Source of the DNA: Planctomycetota bacterium
Lineage (GTDB): Bacteria > Planctomycetota > Phycisphaerae > UBA1845
Direction: 5' to 3'
Length of the DNA: 13,365 nt
Assembly (NCBI GenBank): GCA_024278775.1
Contig: JAJRSP010000162.1
Coordinates: 1 to 13,365, forward strand
Shown here: positions 6,404-13,365 of the stretch, one piece after another
How the letters are laid out: each line of letters begins with the position of its first letter
How positions within the stretch are numbered: position 1 is the first letter of the stretch
The notes under the pieces: generated by a model
Databases searched by the model: none
What the model was told of the DNA's origin: nothing
Seen by the model: the letters and a program-made list of their open reading frames with translations, nothing else
Program-made: the position numbers and the translations under genes

Positions 6404-7147
6404 ATGCGCATCTCAAATCTGTTTGCAGTAATGATCGCTACGATGGTCCACGCGACGGCCGGGGAACCCCTGACGTTCTTACGCCACAGCGCCGTGGGAT
6501 GGGGGACCGCACAGGTTTTTGACGGCGGACCGACTGTGAGCGACAGCGGCGGAACTGAGGACTCTGATGATTCAAGTATGAGTTTTCTTGCTGTGGATTT
6601 TACGCCGGGAGGCAGTTTCGGTGCTAGAGCTTCCGCGGCTGGCCGGTCGAGCATCGCGAGTTTCGAGCAGAGCATGGGGATAGTCGTGGATTTTGTTTCG
6701 AAGTATTCGCCCTCTGTCTTTCCCGGCGGCGACAATCCGGGCGGTATGGCCGAAGGAAGAATCGACTCGGTCATCGAGTTCGTCATGCCGGTCGATGAAC
6801 TTGAGTGGATCTACGCATTGCGTGTTGAACCCGAGGCACCGTTTCAAGGCTTCGCTCAAGCTGTATTTCAAAACCTAACCACGGGCGAGGTTCTGTTCGA
6901 TCTGACAGAGCCAACGGCTGTGCTCGATGCGACACTTCGCGCATCTACCGGCGACGTAATGCGCCTGACCACCAACCTCTCCGGCTTCGGCAGCATGGGG
7001 CCGGGTTCCGGACGTGAATTCGATTCTCAAGTGCGAATGATCCTCACCATCCCCGAGCCGTCTTCGTTGCTCCTTCTCGCCGCAGGAGCGGCAACCGTGC
7101 TGCGCAGAAACCGACCTCACGAACGCGCGTGCCTCTTGAAGTTTTGA
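6404..7147 (+). CDS. PEP-CTERM sorting domain protein
   Basis: 247-residue exported protein of unknown role. The first 20 residues form a signal peptide with hydrophobic core LFAVMIATMV and likely cleavage after HATA. The C-terminus has the PEP-CTERM tripartite signal: IPEPSS (216-221), a hydrophobic helix LLLLAAGAATVL and the basic stretch RRNR (234-237). In known systems an exosortase (EpsH/XrtA type) cuts at this site and anchors or releases the protein at the cell surface. The tail after the basic stretch is about 10 residues longer than usual. The mature middle (20-215) is rich in Gly, Ser and Asp with no domain I can name. Translation starts at the ATG with AAGGAG upstream; the open frame runs back through the MITE-like element, but that part is not coding. 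No exosortase gene is in the window. Confidence 0.8.
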   Translation: MRISNLFAVMIATMVHATAGEPLTFLRHSAVGWGTAQVFDGGPTVSDSGGTEDSDDSSMSFLAVDFTPGGSFGARASAAGRSSIASFEQSMGIVVDFVSKYSPSVFPGGDNPGGMAEGRIDSVIEFVMPVDELEWIYALRVEPEAPFQGFAQAVFQNLTTGEVLFDLTEPTAVLDATLRASTGDVMRLTTNLSGFGSMGPGSGREFDSQVRMILTIPEPSSLLLLAAGAATVLRRNRPHERACLLKF

Positions 7148-7226
7148 GTCTCAACATTCGAGGCGAGACAAACGCGAACAAGACTTGCGGCTGTACCTGA
7201 CATCCAACCCGTGCTACACATTAAGA

Positions 7227-7808
7227 ATGGCTCCGCCCCCGGAAATCTTCGTCATTGCCGGCCCGAACGGTGCAGGGAAATCGACCGGAGCGGCTCTTGT
7301 TCTGCCTCAACGCTTCTATGTGAACGAATTCGTGAACGCGGACGTAATTCAACAAGCTATGGGGCCGGAAACCTCTCCGATCGCCGCTGGGCGCTGCATG
7401 CTCACGCGAATGCGTGAACTCCGTGATACTCAATGCACATTCGCCTTCGAGACTACCCTTGCCGCGAGATCCTACGTTCCGTTTCTGCAACAAGCACAGC
7501 AAAGCGGATTCCTCGTCCATCTCGCTTTCATAGCCTTGAGAAGCCCGGAACTTGCTGTATCACGGGTTGCCGACCGCGTAGCCGAGGGTGGCCACAACAT
7601 TCCCTCTGAGGACATCGAGCGTCGCTACCAACGAGGTCTCCGAAATTTTTTCGACCTCTATCAACCCCTGGCAAATACATGGACTTTGTGCGATAATTCA
7701 GGCAGTGGTGTCGTGGTCATCGCCAACAGCCGGGGTACAGGCCAGCCGATGATTCATGACCGGAAACTATACATGGAGCTACAGCGTGCAGCAGGACAAA
7801 CCTCATAG
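7227..7808 (+). CDS. Zeta-toxin-like P-loop kinase (COG4185-type)
   Basis: 193-residue P-loop protein related to zeta toxin / predicted ABC-type ATPase. Walker A is GPNGAGKST (12-20). FVNADVI places Asp39 where zeta kinases have their catalytic acid. FAFETTLA (72-79) is the second conserved strand with Glu75. The RVADRVAEGGHNIP (113-126) and IERRYQRGLRNF segments carry the arginines and the GGHxxP signature of this family. Zeta toxins phosphorylate UDP-N-acetylglucosamine; the COG4185 branch has largely unproven substrates. ATG 7227 is chosen because it places the P-loop at the usual distance from the N-terminus; TTG 7185 is the alternative and no Shine-Dalgarno site is seen for either. The gene overlaps a small downstream gene, a common arrangement for this branch and the reverse of epsilon-zeta order. 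Confidence 0.8.
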   Translation: MAPPPEIFVIAGPNGAGKSTGAALVLPQRFYVNEFVNADVIQQAMGPETSPIAAGRCMLTRMRELRDTQCTFAFETTLAARSYVPFLQQAQQSGFLVHLAFIALRSPELAVSRVADRVAEGGHNIPSEDIERRYQRGLRNFFDLYQPLANTWTLCDNSGSGVVVIANSRGTGQPMIHDRKLYMELQRAAGQTS

Positions 7809-7980
7809 CCCCGACCCCGCGTTTCTTGACGGACGTGTGCGGGATATGCTTGACGGTCTCTCCGAAGCCATCAATCTCGAAGTCGCACGCAGGCGGCGTG
7901 AAGGTCTTCCCATCCATGTCGCCGAAAACGGCACAATCGTTGACCTACAGAGAAAACCGAAGCCGGAACGCAACTCGTAG
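7786..7980 (+). CDS. Small partner of the zeta-like kinase, possible antitoxin
   Basis: 64-residue protein read from GTG 7786, which has GGAG at 7775-7778 seven bases upstream. ATG 7756 is the alternative and would add 10 residues. It overlaps the end of the kinase gene by 23 bases, so the two are translationally coupled. The sequence is a charged helix (FLDGRVRDMLDGLSEAINLE) followed by ARRRREGLPIHVAENGTIVD, a short hairpin-like end. Small proteins of this shape, ending in a GxPIxxxxxGxIV segment, often follow COG4185 kinases. An antitoxin or regulator role is an inference from position; no sequence motif proves it. Confidence 0.65.
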   Translation: MQQDKPHSPDPAFLDGRVRDMLDGLSEAINLEVARRRREGLPIHVAENGTIVDLQRKPKPERNS

Positions 7981-7981
7981 T

Positions 7982-8022
7982 GCTCTGTCAACCATCGTTC
8001 GATGTGATGAGACGAACAGAGC
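7982..8022 (+). terminator. Inverted repeat behind the kinase module, possible terminator
   Basis: GCTCTGT (7982-7988) pairs with ACAGAGC (8016-8022), starting 2 bases after the stop of the small gene. An alternative inner pairing is GTTCG with CGAAC. There is no U-run, so it is at best a weak or Rho-assisted terminator. Bases 8023-8127 show nothing else. Confidence 0.25.
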
Positions 8023-8127
8023 CGCGCCCGTAAGGAAGCGGTGGACGGCGACAATCGCATAGTACGCCCATTCCCGCGCTCACCGGTAGCGGTGCAAATT
8101 ACCCATCGATTCACACGTGACTCAGCA

Positions 8128-9441
8128 CTAACACGACAGGCTCTTGCGTGTGCGGTGTGCGTGCGTCTTCACGCAACCCTTGCCAGCGCGCTTGGCTTCG
8201 TACAGGGCGACGTCGGCCAACTCCAGCAGCTCACGGCCGCTTTCAGGGTGAACGCGGTGCAGAGACGCTAGCCCGGCACTCAGCGTCACCGGCTTGGCTA
8301 CGTCCAGCAACAACGCACGCTGGCGGAACAGCTTAATGAGCCGGTCGGCTGTTTCCTCAGCCTCAGCCGACTCCGTTCCGAGCAGCATGATGACAAACTC
8401 ATCGCCGCCCAGACGCAGCCCGATGTCCGTGGGCCTTAGCGAACCGCGCAGCAACTCGCCGACGAATATCAAAATCTCGTCGCCGGCTTGATGGCCCAGC
8501 GTGTCGTTAAGAAGTTTGAAGTTGTCCAGATCGAGCACGATGATCGACAGATCCTCGCCTACGTCCAACTGCGTTTGAAACACATCCTCCAACCGGTCTT
8601 CCAGCAAGGCCCGGTTGCCGAGTCGGGTGAGTGCATCCACCCAGGCTTTTCGCTCCGCGCGACGCAGCATGCCCTGAACCTGCCGCGTCCGGTCGGAGAC
8701 ATCCTGCTCCGCCGTGCGGCGCATGCGGTTGATACGCGCATGCGCGTCCTCGTGCTGATCCTTCAACTCCTCAATGGCCCGCGCGATCGCTCCAATTTCG
8801 TCAGGCCTGTCCACCGGCGACGGTGACCGCGCCCCGTCGCCCATCCGCGCAGCGCAGACAAGCTCTTCCAGCGGCACAACCATCGTGCGACGGAACACGA
8901 GAACCGAACCCGCCCAGAGCGCGAGACCACCAAGTCCGATAACGACAAATGCACCCACGGACAGCGACCGCAACCGCTGCCCCGAGGAATCAGCCAAAAG
9001 CACAACGCGAAAACCGGCTTCATCGCGAAAAGACGCAATCCGCCCCGCACAACCGACCCGCTCCGCCAGCGTCGGCCAATCCATACCGGAATCGCCCGCA
9101 AATCGGTCCGCCGGGATCGCCCCAAGAACACGCTCCTCCGGCGACACAAAAAAAACGGCATCGACAGCCGGGTCTTTCCAGGCCGACCACGCCACCCGCT
9201 TGAACAACGCCCGACGCTCATCCAGCGAGACTGACGCCCCACGCGGCTCGATCGCCCGACCAACCACGCCGGCAAGCTGCCGGAGGTGATTTCGGTCCGA
9301 TAGGCCACGCTCCACGCTGACGCGCCAAGCCACCGTGCCCACCAGAACAGCCATCGCACCGCCCAGAACGAGCGCCCGCCAGGCTGCGACCCTGAAAATG
9401 ATGCTGTGTTGCCCCACGCCGCCCAAAACGCCTATCCCCAT
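8128..9441 (-). CDS. Membrane diguanylate cyclase (GGDEF domain)
   Basis: 437-residue inner-membrane signalling enzyme predicted to make cyclic di-GMP from two GTP. Order of parts: transmembrane helix about 22-38, a periplasmic sensor-like region 39-160, transmembrane helix about 161-183, a HAMP-like linker to about 232, a charged coiled coil (233-265), then the GGDEF domain from about 266. The active-site GGDEF is intact at 345-349 in LRLGGDEFVIML. The inhibitory I-site RPTD (336-339) lies exactly five residues before it, so product inhibition is likely. LDLDNFKLLND holds the metal-binding Asp. Start ATG 9441; TTG 9516 is possible but adds a segment with no clear role. It is divergent from accA across 312 bases. 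The periplasmic domain has no recognisable ligand fold by eye. Confidence 0.9.
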   Translation of the reverse strand: MGIGVLGGVGQHSIIFRVAAWRALVLGGAMAVLVGTVAWRVSVERGLSDRNHLRQLAGVVGRAIEPRGASVSLDERRALFKRVAWSAWKDPAVDAVFFVSPEERVLGAIPADRFAGDSGMDWPTLAERVGCAGRIASFRDEAGFRVVLLADSSGQRLRSLSVGAFVVIGLGGLALWAGSVLVFRRTMVVPLEELVCAARMGDGARSPSPVDRPDEIGAIARAIEELKDQHEDAHARINRMRRTAEQDVSDRTRQVQGMLRRAERKAWVDALTRLGNRALLEDRLEDVFQTQLDVGEDLSIIVLDLDNFKLLNDTLGHQAGDEILIFVGELLRGSLRPTDIGLRLGGDEFVIMLLGTESAEAEETADRLIKLFRQRALLLDVAKPVTLSAGLASLHRVHPESGRELLELADVALYEAKRAGKGCVKTHAHRTRKSLSC

Positions 9442-9661
9442 GAACCGAACATTTGCCTTACAAAACAGATGCAGCCCGGATAACCGGACATGTGTACCAA
9501 CACCTGTCAGACACAAAATGACACCCTACGATACGAGACCGAAATATGTCGTAAAGTATTATTTTATAGGTCTTTACGGGAATACAATGCAATCAGTGAA
9601 ACCCGAGGCGGGCTCGGAATGGTCTCGAAGACGAAGAAACAACTTGCCGATTCCCCGGTGT

Positions 9662-9669
9662 GTGATAAT
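9662..9669 (+). promoter_or_regulatory. Possible extended -10 promoter of accA
   Basis: TGTGATAAT (9661-9669) has the TGN extension plus GATAAT, matching the -10 consensus at 5 of 6. The nearest -35-like sequence, TTGCCG at 9644-9649, is only 14 bases away, so the extended -10 would have to carry recognition. Transcription would begin near 9676, exactly at the foot of the stem-loop. Confidence 0.35.
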
Positions 9670-9675
9670 GTACCC

Positions 9676-9713
9676 CTGTCGCGACGCCCTCGGCGCGGTA
9701 ATCGTCGCGACAG
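9676..9713 (+). promoter_or_regulatory. Perfect 10-bp inverted repeat in the accA leader
   Basis: CTGTCGCGAC (9676-9685) and GTCGCGACAG (9704-9713) are exact reverse complements around an 18-base loop. The core GTCGCGAC is itself a palindrome, so it also appears as a direct repeat 26 bases apart. It could be an mRNA leader hairpin or a pair of operator half-sites. It lies 40 bases before the accA ATG at 9754. Confidence 0.55.
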
Positions 9714-9753
9714 AAAGTCCATCGCCAAACGTACACCTACAAGAGTGTCAGAT

Positions 9754-10857
9754 ATGCGTGATTCCCAAGTTGATCATATTTTGCCGTTGTCCGACAACGC
9801 CGTCCTCGAATTCGAAAAGCCGCTTCTGCGCATACAGCAGGATATCGCAGCCCTCGAAGTCGAACAGGCGCAGTCCGGGCGGGATCTTACAAGCGAGATC
9901 AAACAGCAGCAGGAACGAATGATCAAGAAAACGAAACGTCTCTACAGCCATCTGACGGCTTGGGAGACGGTTCTGGTCGCGCGTCACGGCGAGAGGCCTC
10001 GGGTTACCGACCACATCAATAATTTCGTCGAAGACTTCACCGAGCTGCATGGCGACCGGACATTCGGAGACGATCGCGCGATGATCACCGGCTTCGGCAG
10101 AATCGCCGGGCACAAGGTCATGGTCGTAGGCCACAATAAGGGCAAAGACACGCGCGAACGCATCGAATGTAACTTCGGCTGCGCGCATCCGGAGGGCTAC
10201 CGCAAAGCGCTCCTCAAGATGAAGCTGGCTGAGAAATACAAGCTGCCCGTCGTCTGTATGATCGATACACAGGGTGCGTTTCCCGGTATCGGTGCGGAGG
10301 AACGCGGCATATCGCAGGCCATCGCGGTCAACATGATGGAAATGTCCCGCCTGCGCGTGCCGATCGTGTGCGTGGTCATTGGCGAAGGCGGCAGCGGTGG
10401 TGCATTGGGTATCGGCGTGGGCGATCGTGTCGCGGTCTTCGAGCACGGCTTCTATTCGGTTATCTCGGCTGAGGGTTGTGCAGCCATTCTCTGGAAAACG
10501 AACGAGCAGCGTCAGCGTGCGGCTGAGGCACTCCGATTCACCGCCAAGGATTTGCGCAAGCTGGACATCATCGACGACATTATTCCCGAGCCGATCGGCG
10601 GTGCTCATCGCAATCCGATCGCGACGTCGCAGTTTCTTGAACAGTACATCGGCGACACGCTTCGCGATTTGAAACGCCCGCGCATCGAGACCGTGTTGAA
10701 GCGCCGGCAGGAACGATTCCGCAACATCGCGAGTTTCTACGACGATCCCTCAGCCACGGAAACCGGTGCCGGCAAAGCGGCGCGCCGGGGTATTCGCGGC
10801 GGCCGGGCCACACGCAGCCGAATCGCATCCGACCGATCCACCGTCGGCGTCGCGTAG
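9754..10857 (+). CDS. accA: Acetyl-CoA carboxylase carboxyltransferase subunit alpha
   Basis: Alpha subunit of the carboxyltransferase that, with AccD, moves CO2 from carboxybiotin to acetyl-CoA to make malonyl-CoA, the first step of fatty acid synthesis. The 367-residue product has the N-terminal LEFEKP start of the family and a helical segment to about 75. It then has ELHGDRTFGDDRAM (97-110), GHNKGKDTRERIECNFG (126-142), IDTQGAFPGIGAEERG (170-185), GEGGSGGALGIGVGD (210-224) and YSVISAEGCAAILW (234-247). These form the crotonase-fold acyl-CoA site and oxyanion holes. A basic C-terminal tail of about 35 residues (335-367) goes beyond the usual end. ATG 9754 fits the family N-terminus, though its ribosome site is weak. 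accD is not nearby. accA leads a three-gene run. Confidence 0.93.
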   Translation: MRDSQVDHILPLSDNAVLEFEKPLLRIQQDIAALEVEQAQSGRDLTSEIKQQQERMIKKTKRLYSHLTAWETVLVARHGERPRVTDHINNFVEDFTELHGDRTFGDDRAMITGFGRIAGHKVMVVGHNKGKDTRERIECNFGCAHPEGYRKALLKMKLAEKYKLPVVCMIDTQGAFPGIGAEERGISQAIAVNMMEMSRLRVPIVCVVIGEGGSGGALGIGVGDRVAVFEHGFYSVISAEGCAAILWKTNEQRQRAAEALRFTAKDLRKLDIIDDIIPEPIGGAHRNPIATSQFLEQYIGDTLRDLKRPRIETVLKRRQERFRNIASFYDDPSATETGAGKAARRGIRGGRATRSRIASDRSTVGVA

Positions 10858-10860
10858 TTC

Positions 10861-11529
10861 TTGCCACGCAATCGCCGAGCGCGAATAGGTCTGTCGCAAA
10901 GTAAGGCTCCGATCCACGCATTCACCTTCCCCGGTTCGCCCGAGTGCGTGCTCATTCTCGGCGGCATGCATGGCGATGAGCCGAAGAGCGTTTTCGTGGC
11001 TCAAGAGCTAGTCGCGCTTCTGTCGGAATCCCCGCCAACGCACACCACGATCGTCGTACCCATTGTCAACCCGGACGGATACGAGCGCAGGACACGCAGG
11101 AACGCGCGCGGCGTCGATATCAACCGCAACTTCCCGACCCGCGATTGGAAGACTTCGCCGCGGAATCGACGCTTCCACGGCGGCATGAAACCCGCGTCCG
11201 AGTCGGAAACGCGCGCGATCGTCAGGCTCGTGAAATCCCGGCGTCCGGTTCGTATCGTAACAATCCACTCGATCAGCGAGTATCGCCACTGCAATAACTA
11301 CGACGGACCTGCCGGAGCGTTGGCTCGGCGCATGGCGAGACTCAATAAGTACCCGGTTACAACGAGCATAGGCTATCCCACGCCGGGGAGTTTCGGCACG
11401 TGGGCGGGCATCGAGGGCAGAATTCCGACGGTCACGCTCGAACTGCCGTCGCATCATTCGCGTAAGCGATGCTGGGAAGACAACGCGCAAGCACTATCAT
11501 CCTGTTGCCATTGGCCGGTCGAACCATGA
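10861..11529 (+). CDS. M14-family zinc carboxypeptidase, MpaA-like murein peptide amidase
   Basis: Predicted cytosolic zinc peptidase that trims the gamma-D-glutamyl-diaminopimelate bond of recycled cell-wall peptides, as MpaA does. In the 222-residue form, zinc ligands are His37 and Glu40 (GGMHGDEP) and His136 (TIHSIS). VNPDGYERRTRRNARGVDIN and NRNFP (89-93) are the substrate-binding segment. Glu194 in VTLELPSH is the catalytic glutamate. No signal peptide is present. The first possible start is TTG 10861; the conserved RIGLSQSKAPIHAFTF begins 7 residues later and there is no in-frame ATG before it. The TTG lies 3 bases after the accA stop, in the same reading frame, with no Shine-Dalgarno site, so translation probably depends on reinitiation after accA. 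The link to accA is positional only. Confidence 0.85.
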   Translation: MPRNRRARIGLSQSKAPIHAFTFPGSPECVLILGGMHGDEPKSVFVAQELVALLSESPPTHTTIVVPIVNPDGYERRTRRNARGVDINRNFPTRDWKTSPRNRRFHGGMKPASESETRAIVRLVKSRRPVRIVTIHSISEYRHCNNYDGPAGALARRMARLNKYPVTTSIGYPTPGSFGTWAGIEGRIPTVTLELPSHHSRKRCWEDNAQALSSCCHWPVEP

Positions 11530-11533
11530 TTGA

Positions 11534-13365
11534 ATGAATCACTCTGAAAAGACGAAACCCGTCATGATCAAAACCATCACCCGCTACATGAATTGGCTTC
11601 ACACGCGTTGGCCGGCGGGTACGGTCGAGAGACTGCCGCAGATCAACGACGACGGCTCGACCAACGTCGCCGGTGTGTACGTGGTTGGCGACCTGACAGG
11701 CATCCCGCTGCTCAAATTCTCCGCCGACAGCGGGGCACGCGTCGTTCAACGCATCATCGCGGACGCATCGTTCAACAAACTGCGCGATGAAGGCAGCTCG
11801 GAAGTGCTCGACCTCGCCATCATCGGTGCGGGCGTTTCGGGCATGGCTGCCGCGCTGGAAGCAAAAAAGAACGAACTGCGTTTCGAAATCTACGAAGCCT
11901 CCGAACCCTTTTCGACGATCGTCAATTTCCCCAAGGGCAAACCCATCTTCACCTACCCGACGGACATGACGCCGTCGGGCGACCTTCAATTCACCGCCGA
12001 GGTTAAGGAACCCCTGGTCGACGAAATTCTTGCCCAAACGATAGGCCGGGGAATCAAGCCGCGAACCCTGCGTATCGAACGCATCCGACGCAAGGGTAAA
12101 CTTCTCGAATGCACCGCAGCCGACGGCAGTGTCATCGTCGCCCGTCGCGTAGTGGTCGCCATCGGTCGATCCGGCAATTTTCGCAAGCTCGGCATACCGG
12201 GTGAAGACAAGGACAAAGTCTACAACCGGCTGCACGATCCCAAGGTGTTCTGCGACAAGGACACGCTCGTCGTCGGCGGCGGAGACAGCGCGCTGGAGAC
12301 CGCCATCGCGTTGGCCCAATGCGGCGCGTCGGTGACCGTCTCTTACCGCAAGCCGGAATTCTCTCGCGCGAAGCCCGACAACATCGAAAAAATCGAAATG
12401 CTCCAAGCCGACGCGATGGCCGACGTCGCAGTGGAGCATCCTTCATCCGAACGGATAACGACATCCTCCGGCGCGTTCCTCGGCAAACACCGCAAGCCGG
12501 GCAGCATCAAACTGATGATGGCCAGCAAGGTCAAAGCCATCGACGACGACACGGTCGAACTCACCGACGCCGACGGGCAACCGGCGCGCATCGCGAACGA
12601 CGCGGTGTTTTCCATGATAGGCAGAGAAGCGCCGCTGGACTTCTTTCGCCGCAGCGGCATCACCATTCGCGGTGAGTGGCGCGCGAAGACGTACCTTTCC
12701 TTCGCTATGTTCATGCTCTTTTGCGTGTTCCTGTACCATTGGAAAAAGGACGCGGGCATCCCGGTCCATCAATGGTTTCAATCACACGGATGGTTTCCAT
12801 TCAACGTCGCAAGCATGTTCGACTCGGTCGGCGGTGCCTTTTCCGAAGCAGCCAACAGGCCCACGAACATTCTCTACACGCTCAAAAAATCAATGTCCGA
12901 CGGCGGGTTCTATTACACGCTGGCCTACTGCTCCTGCGTCGTCATCTTCGGCCTCAGGCGCATCAAGCGTCGCAAGACGCCCTATGTAAAAGCGCAAACA
13001 CTCACACTGATGGCGATCCAGTGCCTCCCGCTGTTCATCCTGCCCGAGATCATCCTGCCGTGGGCCGGTCGCAACGGCTGGTTCGCGGAAGGCACGACAC
13101 TGGCCCCCATCGTCGATCAACTGTTCGAGCGCTACGACGACATCGGACACGAACGCGCGTATTGGCGGGCGTACGGTTTCATCCTCGCTTGGCCTCTGTT
13201 TGTGTGGAACTTTTTCACGGACAAGCCGATGTGGGCGTGGCTGGCGATCGGCTCATTGCAAACATTTGTGGCCATCCCGCTGATGATCCGCTACTGGGGC
13301 AAGGGTGCGTATTGCGCGTGGATCTGTTCGTGTGGAGCGCTTGCGGAAACACTCGGCGACGCCCA
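11534..13365 (+). CDS. FAD/NAD(P)H reductase fused to NapH-like membrane Fe-S domain, 3' end outside the window
   Basis: Open from ATG 11534 to the window edge, 610 complete codons; the C-terminus is missing. Residues 46-75 contain GVYVVGDLTGIPLLK, like the FAD-binding end of thioredoxin reductases. GAGVSG (98-103) is the first Rossmann motif. AIGRSGNFRKLGIPGE follows, then VVGGGDSALETAIALAQ (246-262) for NAD(P)H and AVFSMIGREAPLDF near 370. No CxxC redox motif is present between the domains, unlike true thioredoxin reductase. Membrane helices lie at about 386-403, 460-475, 490-510, 546-563 and 567-588. At 593-605 YCAWICSCGALAE has Cys594, Cys598 and Cys600, like the NapH/NosR/CcoG membrane Fe-S segment (CxxxCPxGA). 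Electron flow from NAD(P)H through FAD to Fe-S clusters at the membrane is inferred. It starts 4 bases after the MpaA-like gene; ATG 11564 is another possible start. Confidence 0.85.
   Translation, partial: MNHSEKTKPVMIKTITRYMNWLHTRWPAGTVERLPQINDDGSTNVAGVYVVGDLTGIPLLKFSADSGARVVQRIIADASFNKLRDEGSSEVLDLAIIGAGVSGMAAALEAKKNELRFEIYEASEPFSTIVNFPKGKPIFTYPTDMTPSGDLQFTAEVKEPLVDEILAQTIGRGIKPRTLRIERIRRKGKLLECTAADGSVIVARRVVVAIGRSGNFRKLGIPGEDKDKVYNRLHDPKVFCDKDTLVVGGGDSALETAIALAQCGASVTVSYRKPEFSRAKPDNIEKIEMLQADAMADVAVEHPSSERITTSSGAFLGKHRKPGSIKLMMASKVKAIDDDTVELTDADGQPARIANDAVFSMIGREAPLDFFRRSGITIRGEWRAKTYLSFAMFMLFCVFLYHWKKDAGIPVHQWFQSHGWFPFNVASMFDSVGGAFSEAANRPTNILYTLKKSMSDGGFYYTLAYCSCVVIFGLRRIKRRKTPYVKAQTLTLMAIQCLPLFILPEIILPWAGRNGWFAEGTTLAPIVDQLFERYDDIGHERAYWRAYGFILAWPLFVWNFFTDKPMWAWLAIGSLQTFVAIPLMIRYWGKGAYCAWICSCGALAETLGDA

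Larger units (their letters stand above)
9442..9753. other. Divergent regulatory region between the diguanylate cyclase and accA
   Basis: 312 bases without a supported gene. It contains an AT-rich dyad: CGTAAAG (9550-9556) and CTTTACG (9572-9578) around TATTATTTTATAGGT. It also has a TACAAT -10-like hexamer (9583-9588), an extended -10 (9662-9669) and the perfect stem at 9676-9713. The accA frame stays open upstream with an ATG at 9619; a start there would add 45 mostly basic residues. Confidence 0.5.

Noticed and set aside
9619..9753. ATG 9619 as the accA start
   Set aside because: It would add 45 mostly basic residues with no likeness to AccA N-termini and would place the promoter-like and stem sequences inside the gene. 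It remains possible but less likely.
9748..10608. 286-codon minus-strand frame opposite accA
   Set aside because: No recognisable motif, and the plus strand encodes a textbook AccA.
11432..12439. 335-codon minus-strand frame
   Set aside because: It mirrors the flavoprotein gene, which has both Rossmann motifs in the forward frame.

Overview
The window is about 13.4 kb of compact, GC-rich bacterial chromosome, by eye near 60% GC. The gene set suggests a Planctomycetota-type bacterium: a PEP-CTERM exosortase substrate, weak Shine-Dalgarno sites with TTG/GTG starts, and a large flavoprotein/membrane Fe-S fusion. This placement is an inference; no rRNA, tRNA or marker gene in the window confirms it. 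I see no phage, integrase, transposase gene or CRISPR array. The only mobile-type DNA is small repeats.

Region 1-4468. The window opens inside what looks like the right end of a small inverted-repeat element (1-26). Two co-directional genes follow: a cysteine dioxygenase (227-778) and, 8 bases on, a YeiH/UPF0324 putative sulfate/sulfite exporter (787-2088). Together they suggest cysteine breakdown followed by export of the oxidised sulfur. A LipM-like octanoyl/lipoyl transferase (2095-2844, minus) converges on them. A roughly 380-base divergent intergenic region then carries a good sigma70-type promoter, with two direct repeats just upstream. It drives an unrecognised 413-residue protein (3227-4468) with a possible N-terminal helix-turn-helix.

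Region 4469-8127. A perfect 38-bp REP-like repeat occurs twice behind the 413-residue gene. A ThiO-type glycine oxidase follows on the minus strand (4830-5978). Next come a 132-bp MITE-like element with terminal inverted repeats (6154-6285) and a PEP-CTERM secreted protein (6404-7147). A zeta-toxin-like P-loop kinase (7227-7808) overlaps a small partner gene (7786-7980).

Region 8128-13365. A membrane diguanylate cyclase with an intact GGDEF and I-site lies on the minus strand (8128-9441). It is divergent from accA (9754-10857), the acetyl-CoA carboxylase carboxyltransferase alpha subunit. accA heads a tight operon with an MpaA-like M14 carboxypeptidase (10861-11529). The third gene is a large protein (11534 to beyond the window end) joining a thioredoxin-reductase-like FAD/NAD(P)H module to a multi-pass membrane domain. 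Its last visible part is a NapH-like cysteine cluster. The accA leader holds a perfect 10-bp stem. The third gene is the most unusual in the window, and the edge cuts it off.
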